Assembly (NCBI RefSeq): GCF_026213295.1
Contig: NC_079414.1
Span: 14,859,049-14,923,048 of the forward strand
Origin: Gadus chalcogrammus
Lineage: Eukaryota > Chordata > Actinopteri > Gadiformes > Gadidae
Direction of reading: 5' to 3'
DNA length: 64,000 nucleotides
Part shown: positions 1 to 10,978 of the stretch, in pieces
How the letters are laid out: the number at the start of each line of letters is the position of its first letter
Numbering within the stretch: the stretch's first letter is position 1
Made by a program: the position numbers and the translations under genes
Notes under the pieces: model-generated
What the model was told of the DNA's origin: nothing
The model's input: the letters and a program-made list of their open reading frames with translations, nothing else
Database searches by the model: none

Positions 1-638
1 TACACTTAACTTTTGTATGCAAATTTAACTATTTACAGTTCCTTTTTTGGATCTTATTTGCGGCACAGCTGACAAGAGGCATCAGTGCATGCAATTCTGC
101 GTGGCTGTGCAAAGAACAGTTCCAGCGCCCTGCTGTAATTGAACTTAGACACTGGTGGGCCATTGATGCTGATCTTCATGCAGGCTGTAAGACTCTTGCC
201 CTGCAGCCTGTTTCGCAGGTCTGTCTTTATCTACACATAGAGTGAATGAAGTCAATGTTGTATATTTAATATTTTAAATTTTGAACTAAGATAGTGAGAA
301 GATGATGGGCTTACCCTATTCATGGCAGAAAAATCTCGCTTTTTTTTTTTTTTTTTTTTTTAACTTTTTTTTTTTTTTTCAATACATTGGTAGTCAAGGC
401 GGGGCCCTAGTCTTGTTAAGGCGGCCGCCTTAACAAGATAGTGCTGGGGGAAACCCTGGTATGGGATTTGCGAAACGCCAGCAGATTTTGAAAACACACA
501 ACTCAAATGGTCCTACCCCCTCTCCTTCAACGCTGACTCTGACTCCACCCATTCCAAGTACCTGGACGCGCAATCATGCACGAGTGCGAACACAGATGCG
601 CGAGAGCGAGCCAGGCTAGCGTAGGTTTTCGTTAAACA
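1..638. other. Intergenic, possible orphan exon and repeat ends
   Basis: No gene is recognised here. Positions 39-218 form a 60-codon stop-free stretch between an acceptor-like TTTACAG and a weak donor GTCTGT. It would encode a Trp- and Cys-containing segment of no family I know, so it may be an exon of a gene to the left or chance. A poly-T tract covers about 341-379. The stretch at about 440-458, reading GTGCTGGGGGAAACCCTG, resembles a hAT transposon end, but I could not find the other end. Confidence 0.3.
412..437. repeat. 26-bp perfect palindrome with NotI core
   Basis: The 13-base left half beginning CTTGTTAAGG is followed by its exact reverse complement, and the centre is GCGGCCGC. It lies just left of a hAT-like end, so it is probably a subterminal hairpin of a degraded DNA transposon rather than a host regulatory site. 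Confidence 0.7.
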
Positions 639-1306
639 TAGGGCCCGACCGATATTGATTTTTGAGTGCCGATGCCGATTATTTTCAGAGAAAAATTACG
701 ATTACGATTTAATCGGCCGATTAAAAAAAAAAAAAAGCATATAAAACGTAGTATTTGATACCTTAAATATACTTTAAACACTTTTGACGAATATGTGAAT
801 TGAATACAGAACCTTTGAGTGTTTTAGAATACATTTACAGTCAAAAATGAGTGTAATGTAAAATGTAAAATAAATAAATAACTCCCAATGTGCTGCGCTC
901 GTGAGCAGTGACTAACACATGCGTGCTGAGCAGTATGGTCTCACCGTTAGAGTCTACAGTATAACAAATTAACATGGCCTGGGACCTAAAGAAAAACAGG
1001 CACAACATGCTCAAACAACGCGTCTTGTGTACATTGGTGAGGTGAGCGCGCAGCTGCCTGAGCGAGCGTGCTTTCATGTTGTACGGTAAAATTAAATCTC
1101 CTCTTTTTTACACCAGCTAAAGTTGTTAGTTAGCAAGGCGAGTAGGAGCGCAATCTGCAGGATACTAAGCGCAATATTAAAAAAATATATATATAATAAA
1201 AAAAAAAATCGGTTGTAATCTGCGTCTTTTTGGCCGATGCCGATTATTTTCAAAAAGGCTATAATCGGCCGATTAAATCGGCAGGCCGATGAATCGGTCG
1301 GGCCTA
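639..1306. mobile_element. MITE with GGGCCCGACCGAT inverted ends
   Basis: The left end reads GGGCCCGACCGAT and the right end ATCGGTCGGGCC. Both subterminal regions repeat motifs such as GCCGATGCCGATTATTTTC and ATCGGCCGATTAA in inverted orientation, so this is a non-autonomous DNA transposon of about 0.67 kb. Fish elements with such ends are often placed in hAT, but I could not see a clean 8-bp target-site duplication, so the superfamily is open. The interior has no convincing coding sequence. Confidence 0.65.
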
Positions 1307-1852
1307 TGGCAACATTAAAAAAAACAACATGGGGATGGTGGCGTCTTGTCTGCCATGGAAATTGTCTTCTACTGCTAGGTCCAAATGTGGATTAACTAGT
1401 TCCAGTAGCTACCGCAGGATAACAACAAACAGGAGCTTGCTCTGGGTCACGAGCTCTGGGTCACGAGTACTGCACGAAGGGGTCGCGCGCGGGGGAGGGG
1501 GAGTACAGTACGACCGTTTGATTGACGTACTTACTGTCCAATGCAACTCGGTGGCTCTGGAAATCATTGGCTGGAGTTTTTCGAGCCCTGCCCGTTCCAC
1601 AGATGATTGACTTGTTTAATTTCATGTCAGTACTTCTAACTCAGTGGCTGTAAGTGGGTTATGATAAGGATTTTAAGTAATTCTGCAAAAATGGCCAAAA
1701 AAGCGAATTACATACCCAACCTTTAACTTATCTAAAAATCCTTAAAACCTTATATGGTGTTGTCCATTATGTGGAGAAGAAACCATTCCTAACTGTTGTT
1801 AGCTTGAAACATGTCATCAGAAATAGCATACACGGCTGAAAGACTCACATAA
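1307..1852. other. Intergenic, no gene seen
   Basis: No exon with support. The 20-mer at 1806-1825, GAAACATGTCATCAGAAATA, recurs exactly at 4372-4391, so part of this stretch belongs to a dispersed repeat. ORFs here on both strands are short and overlap each other. Confidence 0.4.
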
Positions 1853-2021
1853 CTATGGAGGTAGATTTGTGTCTTTATTATGCAATCAAACAAAATAGGT
1901 TTGAGAGCAAAACTTTCCACACTGCAATCAAAAAATAGATTTGAGAGAAAAACTATGGACACTGCAATCCAAAAAAAATGTACTGCAAGTAAAATAAATG
2001 TGATAAAAAAAAAAATTATGG

Positions 2022-2126
2022 GAATCCAAAAGTTTTGTTTGCGAATCCAAAAGTTTTGCTTGCGAATCCAAAAGTTTTGCTTGCGAATCCAAAAGCTTTG
2101 CTCGCGAATCCAAAAGCTTTGCTTGC
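2022..2126. repeat. 21-bp tandem array, five units, left arm
   Basis: GAATCC starts at 2022, 2043, 2064, 2085 and 2106, an exact 21-bp period, in the unit GAATCCAAAAGTTTTGCTTG plus C. Because the period is a multiple of three, it yields artificial 7-residue protein repeats in all frames. The inverted counterpart is at about 2662-2766. Confidence 0.9.
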
Positions 2127-2661
2127 TGTTGAGCTGAATCTCGTGGGCGGGACCTATGCCGAAATATGTAAGACAGATCTCTATTGGCCAGTCTCGATCG
2201 GAGTGACAGCTTGGCAACATCCACAGTAAGTGACGAGAGAGTTTTGAAGTCCATGATGAGACAGAGCGGGACTCGGGAGCTGAGAGGACAGAAAATCAAT
2301 GCGCAGGTATGTCTTCCGTCATAGTAATAGCAAGAATGTTATGATTGAACTGGTTCATGTAGATTGCTTTTGTTTAACGATCGGTGGATGTTGTAATGGG
2401 TTAAAAAATACACATTATTTTGTCAGCCTGTAGCTGCTAGCTTAGCTCAATTAGGCTACCTAGTCATAGGTACGTTACGTGCCCAGGCTGCCTATTAGCC
2501 GGCATGACGTTGTGCATGTAGCTGCTAGGACTATTTGTGTTCAACGATCTCTCGTTACTAACTGTGGATGTTGCCAAGCTGTCACTCCGATCGAGACTGG
2601 CCAATAGAGACGTGTCTTACATCTTTCGGCGTAGGTCCCGCCCACGAGATTCAGCTCAACA

Positions 2662-2766
2662 GCAAGCAAAGCTCTTGGATTCTCAAGCAAAACTTTTGGA
2701 TTCGCAAGCAAAACTTTTGGATTCGCAAACAAAACTTTGGATTTGCAAACAAAACTTTTGGATTCC
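2662..2766. repeat. 21-bp tandem array, right arm (inverted)
   Basis: About five units of GCAAGCAAAACTTTTGGATTC, the reverse complement of the array at 2022-2126. One unit has lost bases (near 2733-2745), so the two arms have drifted slightly. Confidence 0.85.
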
Positions 2767-2936
2767 CATTAATCATTTTTTTATCACATTTATTTTACTT
2801 GCAATAAAACATTTTTTGATTGCACTGTCGAAAGTTTTGCTCTAAAAATCTATTTTTTTGATTGCAGTGTGGAAAGTTTTACTCTCAAACCTATTCTGTT
2901 TGATTGCAAATTAAAGACACCAATCTACCTCCATAG

Positions 2937-5231
2937 AAAGCTGGGAGATTTTCGACTTTCGACTCGGAGGATTGCGGAACACACCATGGCTGTTTCCCAA
3001 TGTGAGGGAAGCATGCTCAACGGCTGCCTTTTTAAGGACGCTACGTCATGGAATGCAGACAAGCACTGTTCCAATGTCGAGAACACTCGGAAATTCGCAC
3101 CCTTTACGCGTCCTTTATTTGTGAGAATTCCAAGATTTTTCAAGGATGCTTCGATGGATCCTCAACGAACCATTTACCAACAATCCTTTGCATTCACACG
3201 GTGCGCGGGATATTTAAAGATTGCCTATAGAATGTAATACACATTTCTTCACCCAAGTGAAGTTATTTGAACTTTTTCTGAAATATTTTGTGCCTTATTG
3301 CTTTTTATAGATTAATAATGTAAATGCAAAAAATTAATCTGTGCTATATTTTGCATGGATTGATTTTTTTTAATATGCAATTAGGTGGTGTTAAAACAAA
3401 CCAATATCAATTTCAACAATTAAAATATTAAAATATTTAACACTGGAGCAATATTAAAAAGCGGAAGCTCTCCCACACTAGCGAGTCGTTCCAAACTCTG
3501 AACGCTACAAACACTAGGCACTAGGCAGCACTCTAGCCAGAACTCTAGCCCCATCTCCATAGGACGCGACTAGCAAGAAAGTGTTCTAGCAAGGCTGCAG
3601 CCTTTACTTTGGGAAGTAGGTTGCCTCTTGTACATTCGTCATCGTGTCGTAATACGCCATCAACAAGCGTCCACAGCCATGTAGAACAACGCAGAGAGCA
3701 CACTTTACGTTGCTTATTTGGAGCCGTTTTACTCATCCATCCCTCACTGAGCGTTTTTACACTGCCAAATCTGCCGTTTTATAATCGCCTTTTTCGAGGC
3801 ACGGTCCGTGCGTTTACACTCCCCGAGGTAAATTGCTTGTTTGAGCTAGAACCCCAATTTACCCTCCCGGACCCTGCACACATTGGCGGTTTATTGGGTT
3901 TCATTGCAGGTGTCTTTATTTATTAGAAAAAAAAGAAACATTCGGGGGCATGCAAATTATTCTAAAGCGGTCTAGACTCTGTGCGCATCCTCGCCTTCTC
4001 CAGTAAACCAAGAAAGCCTGCACCGTGACGAACGGGGGATTTTTGATGAAAAACTCAACTTCACTATCGCACCAACGTGAACCCATTCTTGAACCGCTTG
4101 CCACCATGTTTATTGTTGAATGGGAATGAAGGGTCGCATGTCATGGACTATACGTCAATCAACTAGCAGTGCGTGTGCACGTGTCGGCTTATTAGCATCT
4201 CTACCGTGGCCTGAGCACACCTCTCCCAAGTTTGTTCATAGACAGCTGCAGAACACCTAACCCCAAAGTAATTCAAACAAAAGGTTTCTCAGCTGTTTTT
4301 TGTAGTATTAGGTGTCCTCAATAACACACTAAAAGTTTAGCAAAGTTTGAACACTAGAAAGGTGTAATTTTGAAACATGTCATCAGAAATACCATAGACT
4401 AAAATAATTTACATCACCTGCCCACAAGTGTTTCCCACGCCCTTCGGAGTGCACATGGTCGGAAGTGGAGTGAACCACTCAGACCAGCCGCCATACACCT
4501 GCACCCCGGGGTGCCCGCAGGTGGGCGTGGCAAGGGGGCTAAATGAGGCGCGGTACGCGCGCATCCCCACATGCCCAACTCCATCCACTGCCTAGCTTAA
4601 AATCTTGCAGTTTTTTACAAGGATTACAGTTCAATATTTGCCTGCTGGCTAACACTGGCTCATTTACAGAAAGGTAGATAAATGTCCTTTAAAAAAAAGA
4701 AAAGAAAAATCAACTATTGAACAGCAAGCAGATGAAATTGGATAGGGCGCACTTTAGAAGATAAGGTCTTTTTTTCTTTTCGTTTGAGAGCCATTTTTTG
4801 CACGTGATAAAATAAAAAACATTGAAGGTAATTTGCATTACAAATTGTGTGGTATGCATTGTTTGTTGCCTATTTAAGAAGTAAAATAAAAAAAAAGTAA
4901 AAGTAAAATAAACGGTCAAAAGAAAAATAATGAGTAGTGACTACGATTATGACTAGTTTCTCAGTACTAGTAATAAGCACCCAAGAATTATCAAGAAAAT
5001 GGGAACTAATTATTGTTATAATATACTGTTATTTTTCCTTTCTCTTACTTTTAACTATTCGGAACAATTTGCCTCTACGCAGGCTTTAGCCGAGCCCTTT
5101 TTAAAGGTGCGCCATTCACCGGATGTTGATTATCGCACACGTTTTAGTCGATGGTGGAAATGATTCCTATGTATCAGGCAATTCTCGACTGAAGTTAAAG
5201 AACAAGTTGTTAAAATTAAGCAAATATCAAT
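2937..5231. other. Intergenic, AT-rich, no gene recognised
   Basis: No supported exon. Position 4372-4391 repeats the 20-mer seen at 1806-1825. A GC-richer block at about 4420-4580 has no clear reading frame. The region just before 5232 would hold the rps19bp1 promoter, but I see no TATA box; the stretch from about 4620 is simply AT-rich. Confidence 0.35.
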
Positions 5232-6724
5232 ATGTCGGCATCGATAATAAGAAGAGGCCTTGACCTGCTAAGCAACGACATTAAAGGTAGCGGTGAAGAT
5301 AAAACCCCACGTTGTTGTTTGGCTGCGCCGATTCTATGTATCTCTTTGCTTCTTAGTTTGATGTAAATTAGATGTTATGTACATAGTGCACTTGAATTGT
5401 TCATATATTCAGATGAGAAGTGCAGGATAGATGAGACCTAACTACGCGGTGAATCTCTGCTAACACGTCTTTGATACCAGAGAGACTTCATGAATGATCT
5501 GATACCATACCTTAATGCATGACAATGAATTGTTTTACTTTGCCTATGTTTTCCTTTACTTATCTATTATTTTATTGTATTGTGTATATATAACAATGTT
5601 TCTACGTGAAGCACTTTGAGTCTCCCTCATGTATGAAAAGTGCTATATAAATAAAGTTGCCTTGCCTTGCCTATTCATATTAAGTTCAAGGATGACCAAC
5701 ATCCTTTCTTGTATTCTCTTAAATTTTGTTGACATCAGAACCATTTTCCTTGACTGCCTTAATCCTGTTTTACAGATGTCGGTAAAGGAAAATCAAGCAA
5801 AGTAAAAAAACGACAGACTCCTAGCAAAGCCAATGTGATGAACATGGTGAGCACTAACCGGCGAGGCGTCACTAAGCAGGTTAAACGTCTGCAGGGACGC
5901 CTGGGTCTCGGTAAGAGCAAAACCACCGTCAAAGACAAGAGGATCAAGAACGCTGTTGGTAATACTTTTAAATCAAAACTTTTCACTGCATTCTCTCATC
6001 TAGCAAATACTGGACACTGGTCATAATGTATGATTTTAGACTTTCACACATTCAATAAGCCCCATTTGTGACAAAGAAATCCTGCATATCTCTGTCGTAC
6101 ACTGTATTTTGGGTCACACAGGAATCCCATTGCAAATCTTTTCGATTAATGTAATCATGTTTTTACTTTCCGTGGTCTCAACAGGGTTTGAAGATATGGT
6201 ACGGTTGATATCAAATGGACTTACCAGCTAAATCAAGTTCAAATATGCACCCAATCATTTTATTCCCTCTCTCTCTACCCAGAGGAGTTCAGGAAGACGC
6301 AGGGGAAGAGCCACCTGACAGACAACCTTGCCTACTTCCTGGGGAGTGGCTACATAGCCACCGACGCGGTCACCAAGAAAGTCAGTATTCGTGTCATCTG
6401 CCCACTACACTTGATGTCAGATAAGATGCATCATGAAGGAGCATCTAAAGAGAAACAACAACAAAAAAACACACACATTGTCACCTGGGGATTAATAGTA
6501 GAAAATAGTATGTTAGTCAACATTCCTTCCTTGAGTCAATCAAACCTTAGTAAAATATAACGCTCTTCCCGTCGGCCAATCAGATCATGAACCATCACAC
6601 TGGCAGGCAGGCGAGGAACCGTCCAGACGCGCCAGTCAGGAAGGCGTCCGAGACCACCTCTGTCTTCAGCGAGGAGGAGTTCCAGAAGTTCCAGAAGGAG
6701 TACTTTGGTCGGACCGTGGAGTAG
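5232..6724 (+). CDS. rps19bp1: Active regulator of SIRT1 / RPS19-binding protein 1
   Basis: Four coding exons: 5232-5286, 5776-5958, 6283-6380 and 6584-6724 (stop TAG 6722-6724). Acceptors end in CAG and reading phase is kept at every junction, giving 158 residues (human protein 136). The N-terminus MSASIIRRGLDLLS matches the start of human AROS in pattern, the middle is Lys/Arg-rich as expected of a nucleolar protein, and the C-terminus SVFSEEEFQKFQKEYFG is the conserved signature. From family knowledge, AROS binds RPS19 and the SIRT1 N-terminal region and takes part in small-subunit ribosome biogenesis. The donor of exon 3 is the non-canonical-looking GTCAGT. Its closeness to atf4 mirrors the human order. 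Intron 1 holds an L2-like repeat tail. Confidence 0.93.
5585..5672 (+). repeat. L2-like LINE 3' tail in rps19bp1 intron 1
   Basis: The segment GAAGCACTTTGAGTCTCC followed by AAAAGTGCTATATAAATAAA and the microsatellite-like tail TTGCCTTGCCTTGCC is the typical 3' end of a fish L2-type LINE or a SINE using the same tail. Only the tail is recognisable. Confidence 0.7.
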
Positions 6725-6807
6725 AAGAGACAGTCTTTTCTTTTTTGCTTTGATATTGTTACAATTCTACGCAATTCTATTCATGAGCAACAATGAATAT
6801 CAGTTGA

Positions 6808-6817
6808 AATAAATAAA
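6808..6817 (+). terminator. Polyadenylation signals of rps19bp1
   Basis: Two overlapping AATAAA hexamers lie about 85-95 bases after the stop codon, giving a short 3' UTR. Confidence 0.75.
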
Positions 6818-7680
6818 GCTTTTTAATGTTTTTTTCCACCCATGGCTTGAGGTCACGTTATTAACCTTTTTAGATAGATGTCTACAGAATGATGCAATAG
6901 ATACAATGAGGTTTAAAATTTAAATTATTTTCAAATCAGGCATTGAATTGTAAGAAGCATCGACCATAAGTATCAGATATTGGGTTCATTCCCATATGAA
7001 AACATCTTAGGGCTTCTGACTCAGATCTACTGCATTTACATTTTTTGCAATGTTGATAGGGAAATAAGTAATTTACTAAAAGGTCACACCAGTATCCTCA
7101 TCAATCCAGAATGCACTTTGGGCTTGGGGGTAGGGGATGAATACAAATACAGCTGTTTTTCAGGCAGTGGGGAGCACCTGTGTGGCCATATAGGTTTCGA
7201 CATGCAGTCCTGGACCAGTTTGGGAACTGATTTATCTAAATTCCCTTATTTTTGTGCATAAACTTGCTAGCCGCAGTGATAGCTGCATACCGAGATGTTG
7301 ACCAAAGTATTGGTTTTAAATTCAAAATAATTTAGGTTTGGGACTTTGAGTCCCGGTCACTCAGATTTGAGCTTGTCTGCCATTTCTAAAACTAGAGACC
7401 ATAGGAATGTAGCAGGTGGAGTTGAACTTGTTCAGCCCAGGGGTTGCCTCTATTCAATTCATCTGGTGCGTATCAGATGCATCAATCCCCAATGAGACCA
7501 AGTTGTTTTAGCTAACAAGCACAACATACCCCTCTACGGAACCAAACTATGGCACAGGTAAGGCTCCCCAATTGTCCTTCTGCACTTTTTAAAATATGGA
7601 CCATTTGTGCTAAACCTTGGGTTTTGTAAGCCTTGAATTATGTCACTTGTCTGAATGTAGTGTTTTTGTATTTGCTTATT

Positions 7681-8012
7681 GTTCGTCGAGAATGACCTTC
7701 AAATTCTGTTCGTGTTATTCCTCTTTTACTAAAAGTCTGAAAGTATGCAGACTTTCAGAACTAAAACATCTCTGTGAAGGCCGACATGAGAGTCTGGCCT
7801 GAACAACTGCAACACACACATCCTCTTTATATGAATGAATAATCCAAAAAGGCATGACTTTCCATAATGGGCTTGAATTTTGATTGGCAAAATAAATTGG
7901 AACGAAGTCTAAAGTATGTGCATATCCACTTTGTTGATCTTAATCATTGTTTTGCAATTCTGAAAGCACTTAAAATGTGATATCTACTTTTTTTTGTAGC
8001 CACTCCAGCTTT
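7681..8012. repeat. Direct duplication, first copy
   Basis: Matches 8219-8503 over most of its length. Shared words include AGACTTTCAGAACTAAAAC, GGCCGACATGAGAGTCTG and ATGTGCATATCCACTTTGTT. The copies have several substitutions and small indels, so the duplication is not recent. Neither copy has a conserved reading frame. Confidence 0.8.
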
Positions 8013-8218
8013 TTTGTATGCTATTGTTATTCACAGCCTAACGTGACTTTGAAGAAGAGCCTTTTCCAAATGTGAATGTAAAAAGCCATGCAGACTAGTA
8101 CACCGAGATGACATTCACTTTTATATATTTTTCCAATTCCTGAAACTTCTCTTGTTGGATTGTATCAGTCTTGCAGCTGGGTATATCAGTCAGATGCTCA
8201 ATGATAAACTGCTGGTTG

Positions 8219-8503
8219 TTCGTCAAGAATTACTTTCAAATTCGGTATATTTTCTTTTCTGAAAGTCTGAAAGTGCGCAGACTTTCAGAACTAAAACGTC
8301 ACTGTAAAGGCCGACATGAGAGTCTGAATGAATATCCAAAAAGGCATGACTTTGCATAATGGGTTTGCATTTTGATTGGTCAAATAAATTGCAAGGAAGT
8401 CTCAAGTATGTGCATATCCACTTTGTTGATCTTAATCATTGTTTTGCAATTCTGCAAGGACTTAATATGTGATATCTACCTTTTTTTGTAGCCACTCCAG
8501 CTG
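8219..8503. repeat. Direct duplication, second copy
   Basis: Second copy of the segment at 7681-8012, offset about 490-540 bases because of indels. It ends at the same GTAGCCACTCCAGCT motif as the first. Confidence 0.8.
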
Positions 8504-9289
8504 CTCAATGATAAACCACTGGTTTAACAGACACTGACAAGTTTTATCATTGTTGGTGTATTATAGCATTGAAAGCTTATCTAAGTGTCTTAAGCTTATC
8601 GTAGCCTTGTCAGGTATTTTAATGCTCAGTGATATTTGTCAAACAAGACATAGTACTATCCCAGGGTGTGGTTGGACCCAGGAATGTTCATACTTTCGCT
8701 TTCTCTATCAAAAACCTTTGTTTAAAGTTGGTAGCTAAACAACCATTGATCAACCGTTTGTGACCAGTCTTTCTAGTCTGTAATGTTAATAAAGAAGGCA
8801 TTCCAACTAGATATTTCAAAAGAGTGAATGAGATTGAAACGATGAGCAACATTTAAGCCATACACATCTACTCTTCTGGACTCACCTGCACAGAGTATGC
8901 ACTGAGGCTCTTTAGTGACTGATACAAACTAGGGACTGATACACACACAAAAGACACTGAGACACGTCAGACACTTTGACATTAGACTTATGTAAAATGT
9001 TCAATGATGAACAGTTTCAATGGCATAGCATAACGTCTACCTCAACTGTTACTCATGTTTGCATTTTACAAGGTATTGCTACATTTCTACCACTGTTAAA
9101 ATGGGGATTACTTTAAAAAAAGGAAAAAATTCTTTCCCTTCCTGTACGGCTGTGACGTGACACCAAGATATCCCGTCTAGGATTACCAGGGACAGTGGGA
9201 AGTCATCGAGACATGTGACAAAACAAAACATTGTCAAAGAAATGTGGGTTATGCGGTCACATTACAATTCATAATATAATCTGTGTATT

Positions 9290-10290
9290 CTGTTCTCTTC
9301 TGTCCAACATTCCTCGTTTTGTAGATATCTAAAGTTGAGTGTGTGCTAATTAACTAAGAAAGAGCTTCATTCTAAATATTATTCATTCTGGCATACTTTT
9401 CTAGGGCCCAGGTAAACAATACCCAACCAACCCTGCCCAACCGCCTCCTCCTAAACCCAAACCAAGAACCAAGTCATTCGACCTGCCTCAACATATCCTG
9501 GTAAAGACTAACCGGCATTTAATTACTAATCAGACGTTTAATACCAATCAGCGTCAATGAGTCATTCATGATCAATGAGTCATCCAGGATCCATAAGTCA
9601 AATATGATCTATTGGTCATTTATTGTCAGTCACTGAGACATTTCAGACACTGAGAAACTTCAGAAACAGACACTTAAGTCACTGAGACAGTATAGTCACT
9701 GACACAGGTTAGACACTGAGACACTTTAGACACTTTAGTCCCTTTATTCACTGAGACACTTTTAGACACTCCAGACACTGAGACACTTTAGTCACTGAGA
9801 CACTTTAGACACAGAAACTGAGACTCCTTCGTCCTACGGACTTATGTATAGGTTCATTTACACAGCATAAAATGTCAATAATATCCACCTCACTGATTTC
9901 ATTCTCATTACTGTCCTGTAGTGCTTGGATAAGACACCATAATCTCCTTTCTGGTATTATGAGTGACAAAAGTGTGTGACAAAACAAAGTCACACAAAGT
10001 CAAAAAAGTCAGTCAAATGTTGGCTATGAGTTAACGTTATTTCAAATTTCATTATATAAACAATGTATTCTGTTTTCTTCTGTACAACATTCTTCGTTGT
10101 GTAGACATCAGAAGGTGATCGGCGCGCCACTAAACTAAAACAGAGCTTGATTTTAATGATCATTCATTGTGAAATACATTTCTAGGGCCCAGGTAATCAA
10201 GACAAAACCGACCGAGCCCCAGCACCTGGTCCCAAACCCAAACCCAAACCAGGACCCAAACCAGATTGCCTTTTCCAACGTATTGTCCTG
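9290..10290 (+). repeat. Duplicated exon unit of the apol gene
   Basis: Two adjacent units, about 9290-9500 and 10050-10290. Each has the intron segment TGTATTCTGTT..CTTCTGT.CAACATTC, then AGAGCTT.ATT, then an acceptor CTAG and an exon starting GGCCCAGGTAA. The exons are 96 and 105 bases, both multiples of three, so the duplication keeps the frame. Confidence 0.85.
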
Positions 10291-10896
10291 GTAACCAATA
10301 ACCTTTTTTTTTTACAAAGTACATATCAAATACCATCAGTGGTTGATAAGACATTCTTGAACAATTTGTATTCATTATCAATGAGCCTATGGTTACCAAG
10401 TACAAATGAATAAACAATTGCCTATGATTTATCAGTGAATCATAGGTATTAAGCTTTTTACCATGAATGAAAAAAATTATTAATTACTGTTAACTGTTAC
10501 AATTAACTGTTAGCTACCAATAAGCCATTAAGTTTTGTCTTAACGATAAGAAACCTAGTGTAACTTGACACCTTACCATTGCGTGTTCAACCTCTCCGTT
10601 TTCATCAGGACCCAGACTATCTGAAGCAGTGGTGGACTAGTGTGTCACGTGAGTCCACATTTAGACAACTAAAACCCTGATAATACCCTCAATACTAGGT
10701 CCAGATTTACTGAATTATAAATAATCTTCCCAGTTTGGGATTCCCTCCAAGAAGACTTCAACGGCAAGAAAGAAAATGAGTAAGTTGGCAAGGCTTGGAA
10801 TTTCTCAGACTCTCACAAAAACACACACACACACACACACACATCTTATCAAGTGTAAGTTGCCTCTCTCTCTCTGTCTCTCTCTCTCTGTCTCTC

Positions 10897-10978
<82 letters not shown>

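Larger units (their letters stand above)
1853..2936. mobile_element. Foldback element with about 380-bp inverted arms
   Basis: The left end CTATGGAGGTAGATTTGTGTC pairs with the right end GACACCAATCTACCTCCATAG. The inverted match continues inward through the AT-rich segments and tandem arrays to about 2250 on the left and from about 2530 on the right. Each arm carries five units of a 21-bp repeat. The centre of about 280 bp is unpaired and non-coding. The predicted peptides across the arms are translations of the repeat. No clear target-site duplication was found, so the superfamily is unknown. Confidence 0.75.
6830..9404. other. Intergenic or 5' part of apol; first exons not found
   Basis: The start codon and first exons of the downstream apolipoprotein L gene should lie here, but no exon can be assigned with confidence. 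The stretch holds a diverged direct duplication (7681-8012 and 8219-8503) and scattered copies of GACACTGAGACACTTTAG-like words that become denser after 9600. Confidence 0.4.

Noticed and set aside
2022..2126. CRISPR-like array
   Set aside because: 21-bp units are directly adjacent without spacers and mirrored in the other arm; a transposon minisatellite in a eukaryotic genome.
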